64,000 bases of DNA from Dasypus novemcinctus (lineage: Eukaryota; Chordata; Mammalia; Cingulata; Dasypodidae). A program made the position numbers and the translations under genes. Position 1 is the stretch's first letter; every line of letters starts with the position of its first letter. Below, one piece after another: positions 33,441-45,710 of this stretch. A model generated the notes under the pieces. The model saw nothing but the letters and a program-made list of their open reading frames with translations, was not told the origin of the DNA and did no database searches. The stretch is from contig NC_080678.1 in the NCBI RefSeq assembly GCF_030445035.2, positions 66,479,087-66,543,086 of the forward strand, given 5' to 3'.

Positions 33441-34254
33441 ATTATATTATCTATAAATTTTAGTTTAGGATAGCAAAGGTGGTATTATAAAGCATTTATT
33501 ATTAAAAGTCTTACTAGGTCTAGTAGGTTTGAGAATCTCACCAAAAAAATTATTGCATGAAAGAGAGAACTTACCTTCCAGAGTATACCAAAACAAGGAG
33601 ACTGAAATGTCAAGGAAGCCAAATGAAGGGCATGGTCCAAACTCTGCAAATAAACTCACTACTTCCCCACCATCAATGGGAGACATGACTCCCAGGGATG
33701 ATCCTCCCTTGGCCCTAAGGGATTAATACCAGGCATTAATCAGTGACATATTCAGAGTAAGACCTTGATCAAAAGGGGTAACTATTAACTAGAGTTTTTA
33801 TGGATTAAGAGACTTCAGAGAGTTGGGAGGTCATTCTGGAGGTTAAGCTTATGCAGGTCTCAGCCAGATTTCATAAACTTCCATAATAAACAAAGCCTCA
33901 AACAAAAGTGCTTCTGGGGGTCCTAGGGATGTCAGAACACCATGGACAAGCCATAAGCCTACATTAAATCAACATCCCTTCTGCAGACTCTACCAGGGAA
34001 TGAAAAGCTTTATCCCCAATATAACATAGTTATACTCATTTATAAATCTCCCAATCATGATTCTTCTACTTTATTTATTTGAACCTATAATTTTCAATTT
34101 ACTTATTAAGTTTATTTCTCAGAGATCTGAGGCCTCTGGATTGTTCCTGTGCCAGTAGAGCCCTGAAACCAAAACCAAGAAGGTAGGCAGTCAATTTCCA
34201 TTCTCAGATGCAAATAACTAAAATCAGAAATGAAAGGTGGGACATTCCTACCAA
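33441..34254 (+). repeat. Repeat sharing a core with the young L1 3' UTR
   Basis: The block 'gggagacatgactcccaggg' with 'gatgatcctccctt' (33680) and downstream 'taagaccttgatcaaaag' parallels the young L1 3' UTR ('gggacatgac.cc.ggggatgagcctccctgg', 'gaccttgaat'). The rest, including 'gggaggtcattctggagg' (33824), is not in the L1 copies here. It could be an older L1 3' UTR or an LTR-type element. Confidence 0.5.
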
Positions 34255-34387
34255 CCCTAAGCAAATAAATAGGATTATTAGAGTATACTATAAATAACTA
34301 CATGCCAATAAATTACATAATCTAGATGAAATAGGCAAATTGCTAGAAACACATGCTACCTACACTGACTCAAGAAGGATTAGAAGG

Positions 34388-34782
34388 GAAGTGGATGTGG
34401 CCCAAGGGATTGGCTCCTATCTATCATATGAGAGGTGCCAGGTTTGACTTCCAGGGCCCGCATGAAGAGCTGGCCTGCATGGAGAGCTGGCTCACATGGA
34501 GGGCTGATGCAACAAGATGACACAACAAAAAAGAGACACAGAGGAAAGGCAGTAAGAGACACAATAAACAAGGGAGCTGAGGTGGCTCAAGCAATTGAGT
34601 ACCTCTCTCCCACATTGGAAGGTTCCAGGATCAGTTCCCAGTGCCTCCTAAAGAGAAGATGAGAAGACAAGACAGGCAGATACAGAAGAGCACACAGCAA
34701 ACAGACACAGAGAGCAGATAGTGAGCACAAGCAGCAAGGGGGGTAGGGATAAATAAAATAAATTAAAAAAAAAAAAAGAAAT
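34388..34782 (+). mobile_element. Dimeric tRNA-derived SINE
   Basis: First head 'gaagtggatgtggcccaaggg' with a GC-richer body ('gagctggcc', 'caacaagatgacacaac'); second head 'gagctgaggtggctcaagcaa' (34569) with 'gtgcctcctaaag' and tail ending in 12 A. Same layout as 60788-61203. Confidence 0.88.
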
Positions 34783-36241
34783 AGAAGATCTCAATAGACC
34801 AGTAACAAGGGATTAAATAAGTAATCAAAAGGAGGAAACCTCCCAACAAAGAAAAACTCAGGAATGTCTTCCCTGGCAAATTTTACTAAACATTCCAAGA
34901 AGAATTATCACAAATCCTGTTTAAATGCCTTCAAAAAATTCTAAAGGAGGGAATACTTCCTAACTCATTCTATGAGGCTAACATCACCCTAAAACCAAAG
35001 CCAGATAAAGGATACCACAAGAAATTAAAAAGGAATATCTCTTATGAATATGAATGCAAGTTCCTCCACAAAATACTGGCATACTGAATGCAACAGCAGC
35101 ACATTAGAAGATTTGTGCACTATGATCAAGTACACAAGGGTGGTTCAACATAAGAAAATAAATCAATGTAATATACCACAATAATCACATTAATAGGATG
35201 AATGAGGGGAAAAACCACATGATCATCTCAATTGATACAGAAAAGGCATTAGATATAATCCAGCACAACTTTTTGACAATAACTTTCAGAAGGAAATTTC
35301 CTCAACATGAAAAAGGGCACATAAGAAAAATCCACCAATAGCACTATACTCAATGGTGAGACTGAAAGCTTTTCCTGAACATTAGGAACAAGACAAGGAT
35401 GCTAACTCTTACCCTGCTATTGAACATTCTACTGGACATTCCAGCCAAAGCAATTAGGCAGGAAAAGTAAAAGGCATTCAATTTGGAAAGGATGAAGTAA
35501 AACTTTCCCTATTTTGCAGATGACATGATCCCACAAAGCTCTGAGAACTATAATAATAAATAAATTCAGCAAAGTGGCAGGGTACAAATTCAACTCATAA
35601 AAATCAGTAGACTTTCTATACACTAGTAATGAAGAACCTGAAGAGGAAAGCAAGAAAAAAAATTCCCTTTACAATAGCAAATAAATAAGATATCTAGGAA
35701 TAAATTTAACCAAGGATGTAAAGGATGCATACACAGAAAACTACAAAACATTGCTAAAAGAAATCAAAGACCTAAATAATGACAATCTGTATTCATGGAT
35801 TGGAAGACTAAATATTGTTAAGATGTCAATTCCACCCAAAGTGATTTACAGATTTAGTGCAATCACAATGAAAATTCCAACAATGTTCTTTGTGGAAATA
35901 GAGAAGTCAATCACCAAATTTATATGGAAGGGTAAGGAACCCTGAAGAGCCGAAAACATTTTGAAAAAAGTTAAAAACTTATTATAAAGCTATGGTAATC
36001 AAAACAGTATGATTGTAATATTATCTTCTAATTCCCTTTTATCATTAAATAAAAATGTGGCAGGGTCCTAGTAGGGGGCAAGCATACAGACCAATGGAAT
36101 TGAATTGAGAGTTCATAAATAAACCCCCTCATCTTTGGCCAATTGATTTCTGGCATGAGTGCCAAATTCACTCAATGGGGAAAGAACAGTCGCTTTAACA
36201 AGTAGTGCTATGTAAAGTCGATAGACATATCAAAAGAATGA

Positions 36242-36460
36242 AGATGGGGAGCAGATGTAGCTCAAAGACTTGAGCTCCCACCTCCCACAGAGGTCTTGGG
36301 TTCAGTTCCTAGTTACTCCTGAAAAAAAAAAAAAAGCAAAACAAACTATAAAACCAACTCAGGGAAGCCAATGTAGTTCAGTGGTTGAGTGCTGGCTTCT
36401 CACATACTGGGTTCTGGGTTTAATCCCTGGCCTCCAGTACCTAAAAAAAAAAATGAAGAT
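36242..36460 (+). mobile_element. Two tandem tRNA-derived SINEs
   Basis: Heads 'ggagcagatgtagctcaaaga' (36248) and 'gaagccaatgtagttcagtgg' (36364), each ending in an A-run (36322-36334; 36441-36452). Confidence 0.83.
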
Positions 36461-36802
36461 GGATCACCCCCCACATGCAACATATACAAAAATTAACTTG
36501 AAATTGATCAAAGACCTGAATATAAGAACCAAAACTATAAAACTCCTATAGAAAAACATAGGGAAGCATTTTTTAGACCTTGGGTTGTAGAGACTTTACA
36601 CCAAAGGCATAAACCACAAAAGACTTAATCAAAATTAGAAACTTTTCTGAATCAAAGGATTTCTTCATGAAAGTAAAAAGACAACCTACAAAATGGTAGA
36701 AAATAATGGGAAAACACATACCTGCTAAGGGTTTAATATCCAGAATATATAAAGAAATCCTACAAGTCAATAATAGAAAGACAACCCAATTAAAAAATAG
36801 GC

Positions 36803-37076
36803 CGAAGCCTATGTCAATACAATTTACAACAAAAATTGTACACATTAAACAAAAACAAAAACATATAGCTATGTCATTTAAAAAAATGATGCCAAAATTA
36901 AAAACTAGGTCACGGAAAAGATTAAAGCACATTGTTTCTAAGACCTATTAAATTCTTTTGTTGTCTTGAAAATGCATTCCATATAGTTATTGTCTAATTG
37001 TGGACATCACTATGTCCTTTGCCTCTTTTTAGCACCTAAAAACGAGTTCCCCTAAACAAAAAGAAAAAAAAAAAAA
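36803..37076 (+). mobile_element. Orphan poly(A)-tailed insert in L1 ORF2
   Basis: About 260 bp without L1, SINE or LTR similarity splits L1 ORF2 between 'aattaaaaaataggcc' and 'ggccaaggacacgaac'. It ends in ~16 A residues, and aggcc.aag-like repeats flank it. This is the profile of a retrocopied transcript end. I cannot identify a source. Confidence 0.5.
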
Positions 37077-38145
37077 AAGGCCAAGGACACGAACAAACAT
37101 AACAGACATTTATCTAAAGAAGATATACAAATGGCCAATAAGCACATTAAAGGATGTTCAACATCATTAACCATTAGGGAAATGCAAATCAAAACTGCAG
37201 TATGATACCACTTCATTCCAGTAGAATGGCTATTATTTAAAAAATGGAAAATAACAAGTGTTGGAGAGGATGTGGAAAAATAGGAACATACATTGATTGT
37301 TGGTGGGAATGTAAAATGGTATAGCTACTGTGGAAAACAGTTTGGTGTTTCCTCAGAAAGTTAAGTAGAGAATTACCATATGATCTGGCAATCCCACTTC
37401 TAGGCATAAAACCGAAAGAATTGAAAGCAAGGACTCAAACATATATTTTCAAACTGATGTTCAGAAGGATTATTCACATTTACCAAAAGATAGGAATAAC
37501 CCAAGTATCCATTAACCAATGAATGGATGAACAAAATATGGTATATACATACAATGAAATATTATTTATCTATGAAAAGGAATAAAGTTCTGATACATGC
37601 AAAAGCATGGATGAACCTTGAAGACATGTTGAGTGAAATAAGCCAGACATAAAAGAACAAATATTGTATGTTCTCACCAATAATAATTAATTAGAATAAG
37701 CAAATTCAGAGCCAGAAACTAGAATATAGGTTACCAGGGGCTGGGATTGGGGTAGGGAATGGGGATTTAATGCTTAATTGGTAAGAGTTTGGGTTGATGA
37801 AGTGGGTGGTGGTGATAACACAGTATCATGGATATAAATAACTCCACTGAATTATATATTTGAATATGGCTTAAAGGGGGAACTTTTTGGTTGTATATAT
37901 GTTACTAAGTAAAATTTTTAAAAAAATCATAGGACTGTACAATAGTGAAATGCAATGTGAATGATGGATTATAGTTAATAGTATAATTATAATTATATTG
38001 TTTCATCAGTTGTAACAAAGGTACCACAGTAATGCAAAATATTGGAAAACTGTAATGCAGGGTGGAGGGTGGTATATGGCAACTCTACATTTTCTACATG
38101 ATTTTTCTGTGAACCTACAATGTATCTAATTTAAAATTTTTTTAT
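37077..38145 (+). mobile_element. Old L1 ORF2 C-terminus and 3' UTR
   Basis: 'acatttatctaaagaagatat', 'caaatggccaataagcacatt', 'tgttggagaggatgtgg', the ORF2 end near 37640, then a 3' UTR with 'ggtggtggtgataacacag' and the terminal series 'gttgtaacaaaggtaccacagtaatgc', 'ctgtgaacctacaatg'. Confidence 0.88.
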
Positions 38146-39286
38146 CAGGTGATAACTGTGCCCATTCCAAGACACATAAAAATTTCAAATTATTTTAACG
38201 TCATAATTAGTAATTTAAAAAAAAACGAAAACCTTCCTAACTTCTCTTAAAGACATATTTTTAACATTTTGGGTCATCTGAGTCAATTATACTAAGTTAT
38301 TTATGCCCAAGGCATCTCTAGAAAGTTGTTAGATGGCAAGTACAATGTAATTAACAAGCACCACAGGATATTCTCTCCAGTTGTCAAGGTAGTCATCATT
38401 CACACATAAGGTCAAATAGAAAAAATCAAGTCTACTATTATAGACTTCCCAAGTTGCAGGAGACAAGGTTAAACGATATTATTTAGCTTCCAGGAGAGAT
38501 GACTGGATGTATCTTGAGCCACTGCTGACTGTATTTTCTTTTATTCTAAGCCCATTTCTTTAGCTGCTATTAGAACACTGTCCTGGTTTTCAAATAGCTC
38601 TCTTTGCTCTTTCTGCTCTAAGTTATCCTTGTTCTACTGCAAACCCTCACCCTCAGGAACTTTTTGCAAAACCTGCTACTCAAACTGTGATCCAGACCTC
38701 ATTCAGGCCTATTGAACCAGAATCCACATTTTAACAAAAAAAACAAGTGATTATTTTTTTGCAATTAAAGTTTGAAAAGCACTAGTTTATAAGAATTCCC
38801 TCCTTACAATTCCTATTTAGACCTTACAATAAGCTATAATTTGGGGACTGTGACAGTAGGGTTCCCTCTCATTTTCAGCATATAGGCAGCTAGTGTTAAC
38901 TTGCAACAGGGGAAGAAATAATTTCATATCTTATTGCTCCTACCCACAGTACACGCATAAGTAGCATAATACACCTTTCTGAAGCATTGAGTCATAATTG
39001 CCTATGATGCAATGAAGCACACTCTCTTCTTCCTATTGTATGCTATTAAGTCTGACTCCGCTTGCTTTCATAATCCTGTGGATATTGATAAACGCATTAG
39101 TATCCAATAACATTTTATTCCACATTTACATATTTCTCCTCCTTACAAGGCAATACTTATCTTGAGGTAACAAATCTTATTCAGCTTTTTCAAATCTCCA
39201 AAGTCAAATATAGTACCTGGTAAAGAGTAGGTGATTGGCAGTACCTGTCCCTCTTTCCTTTAATTAATGAATAACTTGGTCATTGG
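38146..39286. other. Low-copy sequence
   Basis: No gene recognised. A weak L2-type 3' end may lie at about 39120-39240 ('tagtacctggtaaagagtagg'). Otherwise nothing supported. Confidence 0.5.
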
Positions 39287-39296
39287 TTCACTGACT

Positions 39297-39674
39297 TTTT
39301 TTTTTAAGATTCCCCTTCCCCAGTTGTCTGCTCTCTGTGTCCATTCACTGTGTGTTCTTCTCTGTACGTTTGCATTCTTGTTAGCAGCACCGGGTATGTG
39401 TGTCTCTTTTTGCTGCATCATCTTGCTGCATCAGTTCTGTGTGTGTGTGGTGCCAATCCTGAACAGGCTGCACTTTTTTTGTGCAGGGCGGCTCTCCTTA
39501 CTGGGCACACTCCTTCCCCTATGCAGGGGAAACCCCTGCATGGCACGACACTCCTTGCACACATCAGCACTGCACATGTGCCAGCTCACTACAGGGTCAG
39601 GCGGCCCTGGGTTTGAACCCTGGACCTCCCATGTGGTAGGCGGAAGCCCTATTAGTTGAGCCAATACCGCTTCC
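39297..39674 (-). mobile_element. Long tRNA-derived SINE, antisense, with TSD
   Basis: Plus strand: T run, 'gtctgctctctgtgtccattc', 'gctgcatcatcttgctgcatc', GC-rich body, and the reverse tRNA head ('ttagttgagccaataccgcttcc'). TSD ttcactgact at 39287-39296 and 39675-39684. Confidence 0.92.
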
Positions 39675-39779
39675 TTCACTGACTCTTAACATTTCAACCA
39701 CATGCAAAATATTTCCCCTACTTCTACTTTTAGTATATTTTCATAGCCAAGTAAATTTGTTTTTCTTATAGTCTACTTC

Positions 39780-40217
39780 TCTTACTAGGTTGATGGAGAG
39801 TCAAGGACACACTCAGCAGCCATCTTGCTTGTTCTTGCACAAAAATTTGTTTCCACTTGTATTTGTTTGAATGCAGATGTTCAGTATGCTTCTCTTTCCA
39901 ACCACAGGCAGCTGGGGTAGTGTTACATTTTAACCAGTCTCAGCTGTTTGCCAAGGGCAAAGATTGCTCTTTGGCAGAGCCCCTCCCCCTGTAGTGAATA
40001 AAAAACTCAGCACTCAGTGCAGGTGTCCCTAATCTCTGATGTAGAGAGAGGAAGGCATGGGAGCTGCCATCCACTGACCCTCACCTGAGCAACTGGTCTC
40101 CCTGGGGGACTGGCTAAGGTGGATCTTTTTCTCTGCTCTTTTGGACCCTTATGTGTATAAGTAATAAAGCAGTTTCTTGCTGAAAGCCTCACTTGTGCCT
40201 GAGCCTGTGTTCCCATG
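39780..40217 (+). mobile_element. LTR-like sequence
   Basis: Shows an LTR-like 3' part: a GC-richer U3-like segment, 'gtaataaagcagtttcttgctg' (AATAAA at about 40162) and a U5-like tail ending near 'tgttccca'. No TSD is resolved and no internal region is seen. It could also be another repeat class. Confidence 0.4.
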
Positions 40218-40269
40218 ATGTACCATATAGCAACTCACTCTACAGTTGATTACAAAATACTTGAGTTCA

Positions 40270-40690
40270 GGGGTTCTTAACTGTTTTTGTTCTATGGAGA
40301 CCTTCTGCCAGTCAGATGAAAACCATGGACCTTTACTAAGTCCACACTATACTGGGTATTATTTACTGCTTTAGTTCACGATACAGAAAATTAAATATTC
40401 CTATAAAATAGTTTACATACTTTACCCCAAATGATTCTACATAGAATTCACTCAAGTATTTGTCAAATGAATAGTTATTTTTAAGCTACCATGAGGCATG
40501 TTGCACTTAATGAAAAAAAGCTCCAGTGCGAAACATTTTAATAAGTTGTCAAATATACAATTAGTTATCTAAATATCACTTAAATTATAAAAATCAGTAT
40601 ATCACATTAGATGATTATATAAAACAACACAAATCACACATTAACAGTAACTCCTGCAGTCCAAGGATACCCCCATCAATACAAATTACT
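40270..40690 (-). mobile_element. hAT-type MITE, longer copy
   Basis: Plus strand starts 'caggggttcttaactgttttt', with 'ctgccagtcagatgaaaacc' and 'tccacactatactgggtatt', matching the reverse complement of 29796-30021. The other end ('gcagtccaaggatacccccat') is near 40680. Diverged. Confidence 0.65.
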
Positions 40691-43600
40691 AATACATTTA
40701 AAAAAGAAAAACTAGAGACATTTAAACGAAGATAACTGAGAGTAGACTAAGTACATTAAGTACATTCATTCATCAAGTACAATAAATTTAGCATTGCTGC
40801 TTAGTCACTAATAACACAATTTTAGGTGCAATTTCACATGCTTTCATAAATCTTCCAGTACAGTTCCCATAATAAAGTGTCTCTGTGCACACCATTGTCA
40901 TTTATATGTAGGTGCATCATACATCAAACTTCAGAATATTTCACTTCATAGTTAAATTGTTTATATTAAGTGAACACCAAGTCAAAATTTAGCCCCAATG
41001 ATGACAAAGTTTAAAAATTTTCAAAATGAGAGTATATACCAATTTGTTTAATCACATAAATACTATTCTTACTAGATGCTAACAAAATTAGTAAGAATCT
41101 AAACAGTAACTCCTTTAAAAAGGAAGGCTTAAACATTCCTAAAATATTAACAAGCATTCTAAGTAACAATAAAATCATTCTGTAAATTGAAAAGTAATTT
41201 CATATTCATTGCCAAATTTAAAATACCACTGGTTTGAAGATAAGTATGAGGCCTAAAATATTGGTATTAAATTGTAAAAAAAAAAAAAATGTATAGTAAT
41301 TTGCTTGTGAATATATAATGGAATGTTCTTCACTGTAATGTTATGTAAAGCACTACTCTGAATGGACAGTCCAATTAAACAAACCTTTACTGAGAAGAAA
41401 AGTGAAAAATGAAGGCCTCTGTATGCTCTCTAATTACTACACAAACTCAAAAAGTAAATAGAGTTTACAATGCTGCAAAATATTAACATCTCTAACATAC
41501 TATTAGTTGCTTCATCCTGATGCAATACTTATTACCTTATCTTTACACCTACCCAAATGCTAGTTATCTTTATTAGCATTAAATGCATAAAGTTCCTCTA
41601 TACACACCATCTAGACAAAATGCTGGAAATGATTAGGAACTTGTGTGATTGATTCACAACTAAAAATGCTTGGCACATGGTAAACATCCAATAAACATTT
41701 TTAAATGAACTAAGAAGCTTGGTCGCCAAAGGCAGTCCTACCTGTTTTTAGCAAAGCATTAATACACAATTACTACCTCTTCAGATAAACTGTCAAAAAA
41801 TTTTTAAAAGCTGGTCTCCTAGACCATGAAAACAACATTATAGGATGTAAAAGAAAGGTTAATTAGGCTACAAATAAATCAAACTTGTTAAAGGCACTGA
41901 ATAAAAAAAATTATTACAAAATATTGTAAACCATTTTAAAGCAAATCAAGTTTTAAGTAACAAATGCCAAACTGCTAAAGAAAATGGTACTAAAATGAAA
42001 ACACTTGAAGATAGTGGACCCAATTTCTATAATTTCAAAAATAATATCCTTGCATTGCTTTACCTTTTTCCTTTATCCTAGGTCTTCTGTAATATTCCAA
42101 AAACTAGAAACAAGTGTATTTTCACTTGCAAGAAACAATAACTGCAACTGAAATAGTTCTAGAAATTAATTCCTTTATATAGATGATATAAAAAAACATC
42201 ATCTTGCGAATCATAAAATACTTTAAAAAAAAAACTATATTTAATAAAAATCCTCCAAAAAAGTTCTTACTCAGTTGAACACAATCTAATAACAAATTGT
42301 AGTGTTAAGAGAAATAAGTACAATCTTTCCTGACATAAAACAAAGAGTAATGAACAGTGAGTTGAAAATACCACAAGCTCCATATTAGAGCCATTTAATA
42401 TATACATTTTCATAATTGTTTCTTAGAAAACTATTTAGATAAAATAATTATCATTTTATTGATTTTTCATTTATTCTTATTTATGCAACTTCCATCCATA
42501 TTAAAATATCAATTGATGTAAATACTTTATTATAAAACTATTATACAATTTGAATTTATTAGAGGAATGTATAATTCACTATTAATTTCTCAAAGTCCAT
42601 TTTATAATCTCATTCCATAAGAAATACACTAAAATCATTTTTATGTTTCCTGGGGCGGGGTGGGGTATGATAATCTTATGAACCCAAACTATAACCTTAT
42701 TTTACATTCCTTAGACATTTACATGTTCAAATATGCTTAGTAAGTAGTGAACATTCATCCCCCTAGTGGTCAAATTCAGCATAATCTTAAATGTCTGGAT
42801 TAGATAGTAAAAATCACGTGTAGATTGTATAAATTGATACTAATTCTATGTAATTTCACTTATAAAGTAACATAAAATGGGCCTTGGTTAACAGTAATGT
42901 AAATATGTAAACAGAATTAAATGTTAATCTCTTCCCTGAAAAACAAAAAGGCAAAAAACTCGTTTTTTTTAAATAAAACAAAAAAGAAACATGATCTATT
43001 GTATAAAAAAAAAGAAGACATTAATTCTATAAACCTCTATTTCCTAATATGGAAAAAGAAAGTCTGGAACAGCTGATTCAGATTTTACTGAACTAAATGT
43101 GCAAAATACCTGAAAATACTTTAGTTTATTAAACTCATTGTATATAGGCTGATGCCATCCCGTATTTCTTTAAAAAGCCTCTTGTCTTGTTAAGTAAGAC
43201 TCAAAATGGTGTTTAATTATCAGAGTTTAAGATTTATTGAGCCATTTTTCAAACAACAACAACAACAAAAGTCCATATTGCAGGGGGAGAAAGTATAGTT
43301 TATAATTTTCTGACTATATTGCTTTGAAATTCATCCCATAAAAAAAGCTACAGCTAAGTTCACAACTTCTGTAATAAGGGAAAAAACAAGTGAAAAAAAA
43401 AAGCTGCAGTTAATAACCACTTAGGCAATAGAGAAAAGCATGAAATCTCAATGAAAAATATTACACTGAGTCTAAATAATAAAAAGCAATCAAATTTTGC
43501 TATAACAAAATGCATATGAATTTAAAAGTTATTCAGGTTTAGTTAAGTTTACTAAGCATAGAATTCATAAAACATATGGTACTTCTATTTGGACTCAAGT

Positions 43601-45087
43601 ATTTGCAAAGTGCCCTAAAAGAGAGATGAAAAGGTGAGATAAACATAAAATTGTGAAACTTTTCCCCACAATACAAAAAAGGTGTTCAGATTTAAAAGTT
43701 TAATTTTTAATTATGGGGTAGGGGAGGGAAAAAGAACAATTTATTTATACCTCAAAAACATTTCCAGAAATATGGGAAAATTATTCAACTACTTAGAAGT
43801 GTTATTAGTGACTCAAAATGCAAGCAATGAAAACAAAAACATCAAACACTTGCAAATTTATTTCAAAGTTTTAAATGTTTTTAATGACAAATAACTTTTT
43901 TAAAAAGGTAATGGGTGTGAAACAGACAATACCTGAAAACCTATTTTTTCCAGGAAAAGTAGCACTGCCCCCCCACCCCGAAAGAATTATAGTAAATTTC
44001 TTTGCGGAATATGACATAAAACTGTTTTGAATAAGCATGAAATGGAAGGATTTGGATATGCACCCAACTCTATATGACTAATTAACAAATAAAAGATAGT
44101 ATTTTAACCCTTACAGTACTGGATGTTGTAATACTTTGCTTATTAGAATTTTGAGAATACTATTTAGTAACATATGTTTATAATACTATAGGAGGGCATA
44201 TAAAAATTCAGAAATTATTTAAAGGAGATATGAGACAAAGCTTCAATTACCTACCTTTTCTAAGATGCAATTAGAGAAAAAGGTATATGGTATACAACAC
44301 TTTTCATAATGTATTAAACATAGATTTCAATTTTCCCATAAGTGAAAGTCCATAAGTGCAAATAACCTCTCCTAATCCTAGCAAGAATAAGGGCCATTAA
44401 TTTCAAGATTTTTGTTGTTGTTGTTGTTCATTTCAATTATCTTTTTTATGAAGTATTTACACTTTTTGAAATACATACAAATGGAAATTAAGGGGAAAGC
44501 CTGATTTTGGAATGCAGTAATTCTAAATCATTTCACTGAGAAGCACCTTTTGATTTGCTGGTCTGAATGTTTAATATAGAACCTAAACAGTACTTCTTTC
44601 TGAAGTAGAATTTTCTCCAGTTTTATTAACTTCATACATAGCAATACCACAGACATCAAACTGTACTTTCTAGATTTCTATAAGTATTTTAATAATTTAA
44701 TAGTTTAGATATGGCTCATTGTCAAGGTTGGGTGGACTGAGATTTCATGGTAAATTGGCTGCGGAAAGCTAACTAACTTCTTAATGATTGAATAATGGTT
44801 TGTATTTTGTTTGAATCAAATAAATGTTTAAGCCATGTACCACCATATTCCCGGCTTACTGCTAAACATTCCTAAGTTTCTTTATTCTTCATAGTTTTCT
44901 AATGAACAAATAATTAGGTTTCCTGAGTAAGATTATAAAAAAGTTAACCCTTCTACCAAAAGTATAAAGACAAATAAAATGTAGATTCACAATACAAATT
45001 TTTTACATAGCATTATAAGTGCAGAGATATTGACTGTTGCTCTTCATAATGATTGGCCCACCCTTTAAAAAGATTGCAGCAAAGGAT
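40691..45087 (-). other. IPMK: Probable IPMK 3' UTR
   Basis: A 4.4-kb AT-rich stretch directly downstream (minus strand) of the IPMK stop codon. It is strikingly free of recent repeats compared with the rest of the window, as expected for a constrained 3' UTR; long 3' UTRs are known for this gene. A MIR/L2-type relic may lie at 41655-41705. Reverse-strand poly(A) signals occur (for example AATAAA as tttatt at 41569-41574), but the real end cannot be fixed from sequence alone. Confidence 0.6.
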
Positions 45088-45710
45088 TCAGTTGTCTAAA
45101 ATACTTTGCAATACAGTAATTAAATGTTTTAGCCCATAAACATATCCCTCATCTTCAGTGTTGCTAGGGAACACATGAGCAAAATCTATCATTCGCACTT
45201 CTACTTCTGCAACCTCTTGGCAACCAGTGGGAAGGTGGTAAAAAACTTTTTCCAGTTTGGAAAGTACGTTTCCATTTAAATGTTCCTGTGACATGCTTTT
45301 CCACCCATTGTCCTGCTCCATATTTTCAACTTTCAATGAAGTCTGACTGTGATGCCTTTTTGAATACATTTTTCTGTGACGAGCACACATTTTAGACAAG
45401 CTTTTGCCCACTGCAGCCTCTATTTTTCCGTTTGCCATGGAACTTAAAACATGAAAATTATTATTGTACTCCAGTACTTCTGTGTCTAACTGCTGTCCTT
45501 TGGACAAAAATTTTTCTGCCAAAGTTCTGTCATTTGATTTTGTAGTGGTTGTCTGAGATGAACCTTCATAAACAAACAGTAATGAACTTGCGTAAAAATT
45601 AAGCTGCTTCTGGCTTTCAAACCACTGTAGAATTTTCTCAATCTTCTGAATACTGGCAGCAACAGCATCTTTTCTTAAGCAGAACCCATTATGAAAAAAC
45701 CTGGAGACTC
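45088..45710 (-). CDS. IPMK: IPMK terminal coding exon (C-terminal 206 residues)
   Basis: Inositol polyphosphate multikinase phosphorylates inositol phosphates (Ins(1,4,5)P3 to InsP5) and PtdIns(4,5)P2, mainly in the nucleus. The exon starts after a polypyrimidine tract and AG acceptor (45712-45711) and completes a codon split with the previous exon. It encodes VSRFFHNGFCLRKDAV at the start, the SSLL motif (about 45588-45577) and the IDF motif (45189-45181), whose Asp binds the metal in the IPK family, and ends YGLKHLITVLQSILDN with stop 45090-45088. A basic stretch RHRKMYSKRHHSQ (about 45375) fits the known nuclear localisation region. The frame is fully open over 623 nt and colinear with the human protein as I know it. 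Upstream exons with the PxxxDxKxG motif lie outside the window. Confidence 0.97.

Larger units (their letters stand above)
34255..36802 (+). mobile_element. Old L1 ORF2 (RT to C-terminal region)
   Basis: Long, diverged plus-strand ORF2: 'gaatacttcctaactcattctatgaggc', the RT region ('ggtggttcaacataagaaaa', 'tctcaattgatacagaaaagg', 'tttgcagatgacatgatcc' at 35513, i.e. a FADD-type motif), and 'atggattggaagactaaatattg' (35796). Interrupted by SINEs at 34388-34782 and 36242-36460 and by an orphan insert at 36803. Many stops. Confidence 0.87.

Noticed and set aside
43682-43894. 70-codon ORF
   Set aside because: Low-complexity AT-rich sequence inside the probable IPMK 3' UTR; no coding signal.
45486-45668. 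60-codon minus-strand ORF starting with Met
   Set aside because: An alternative frame of the IPMK terminal exon; the real frame is fixed by the splice phase with 47451-47532 and by SSLL/IDF motifs.
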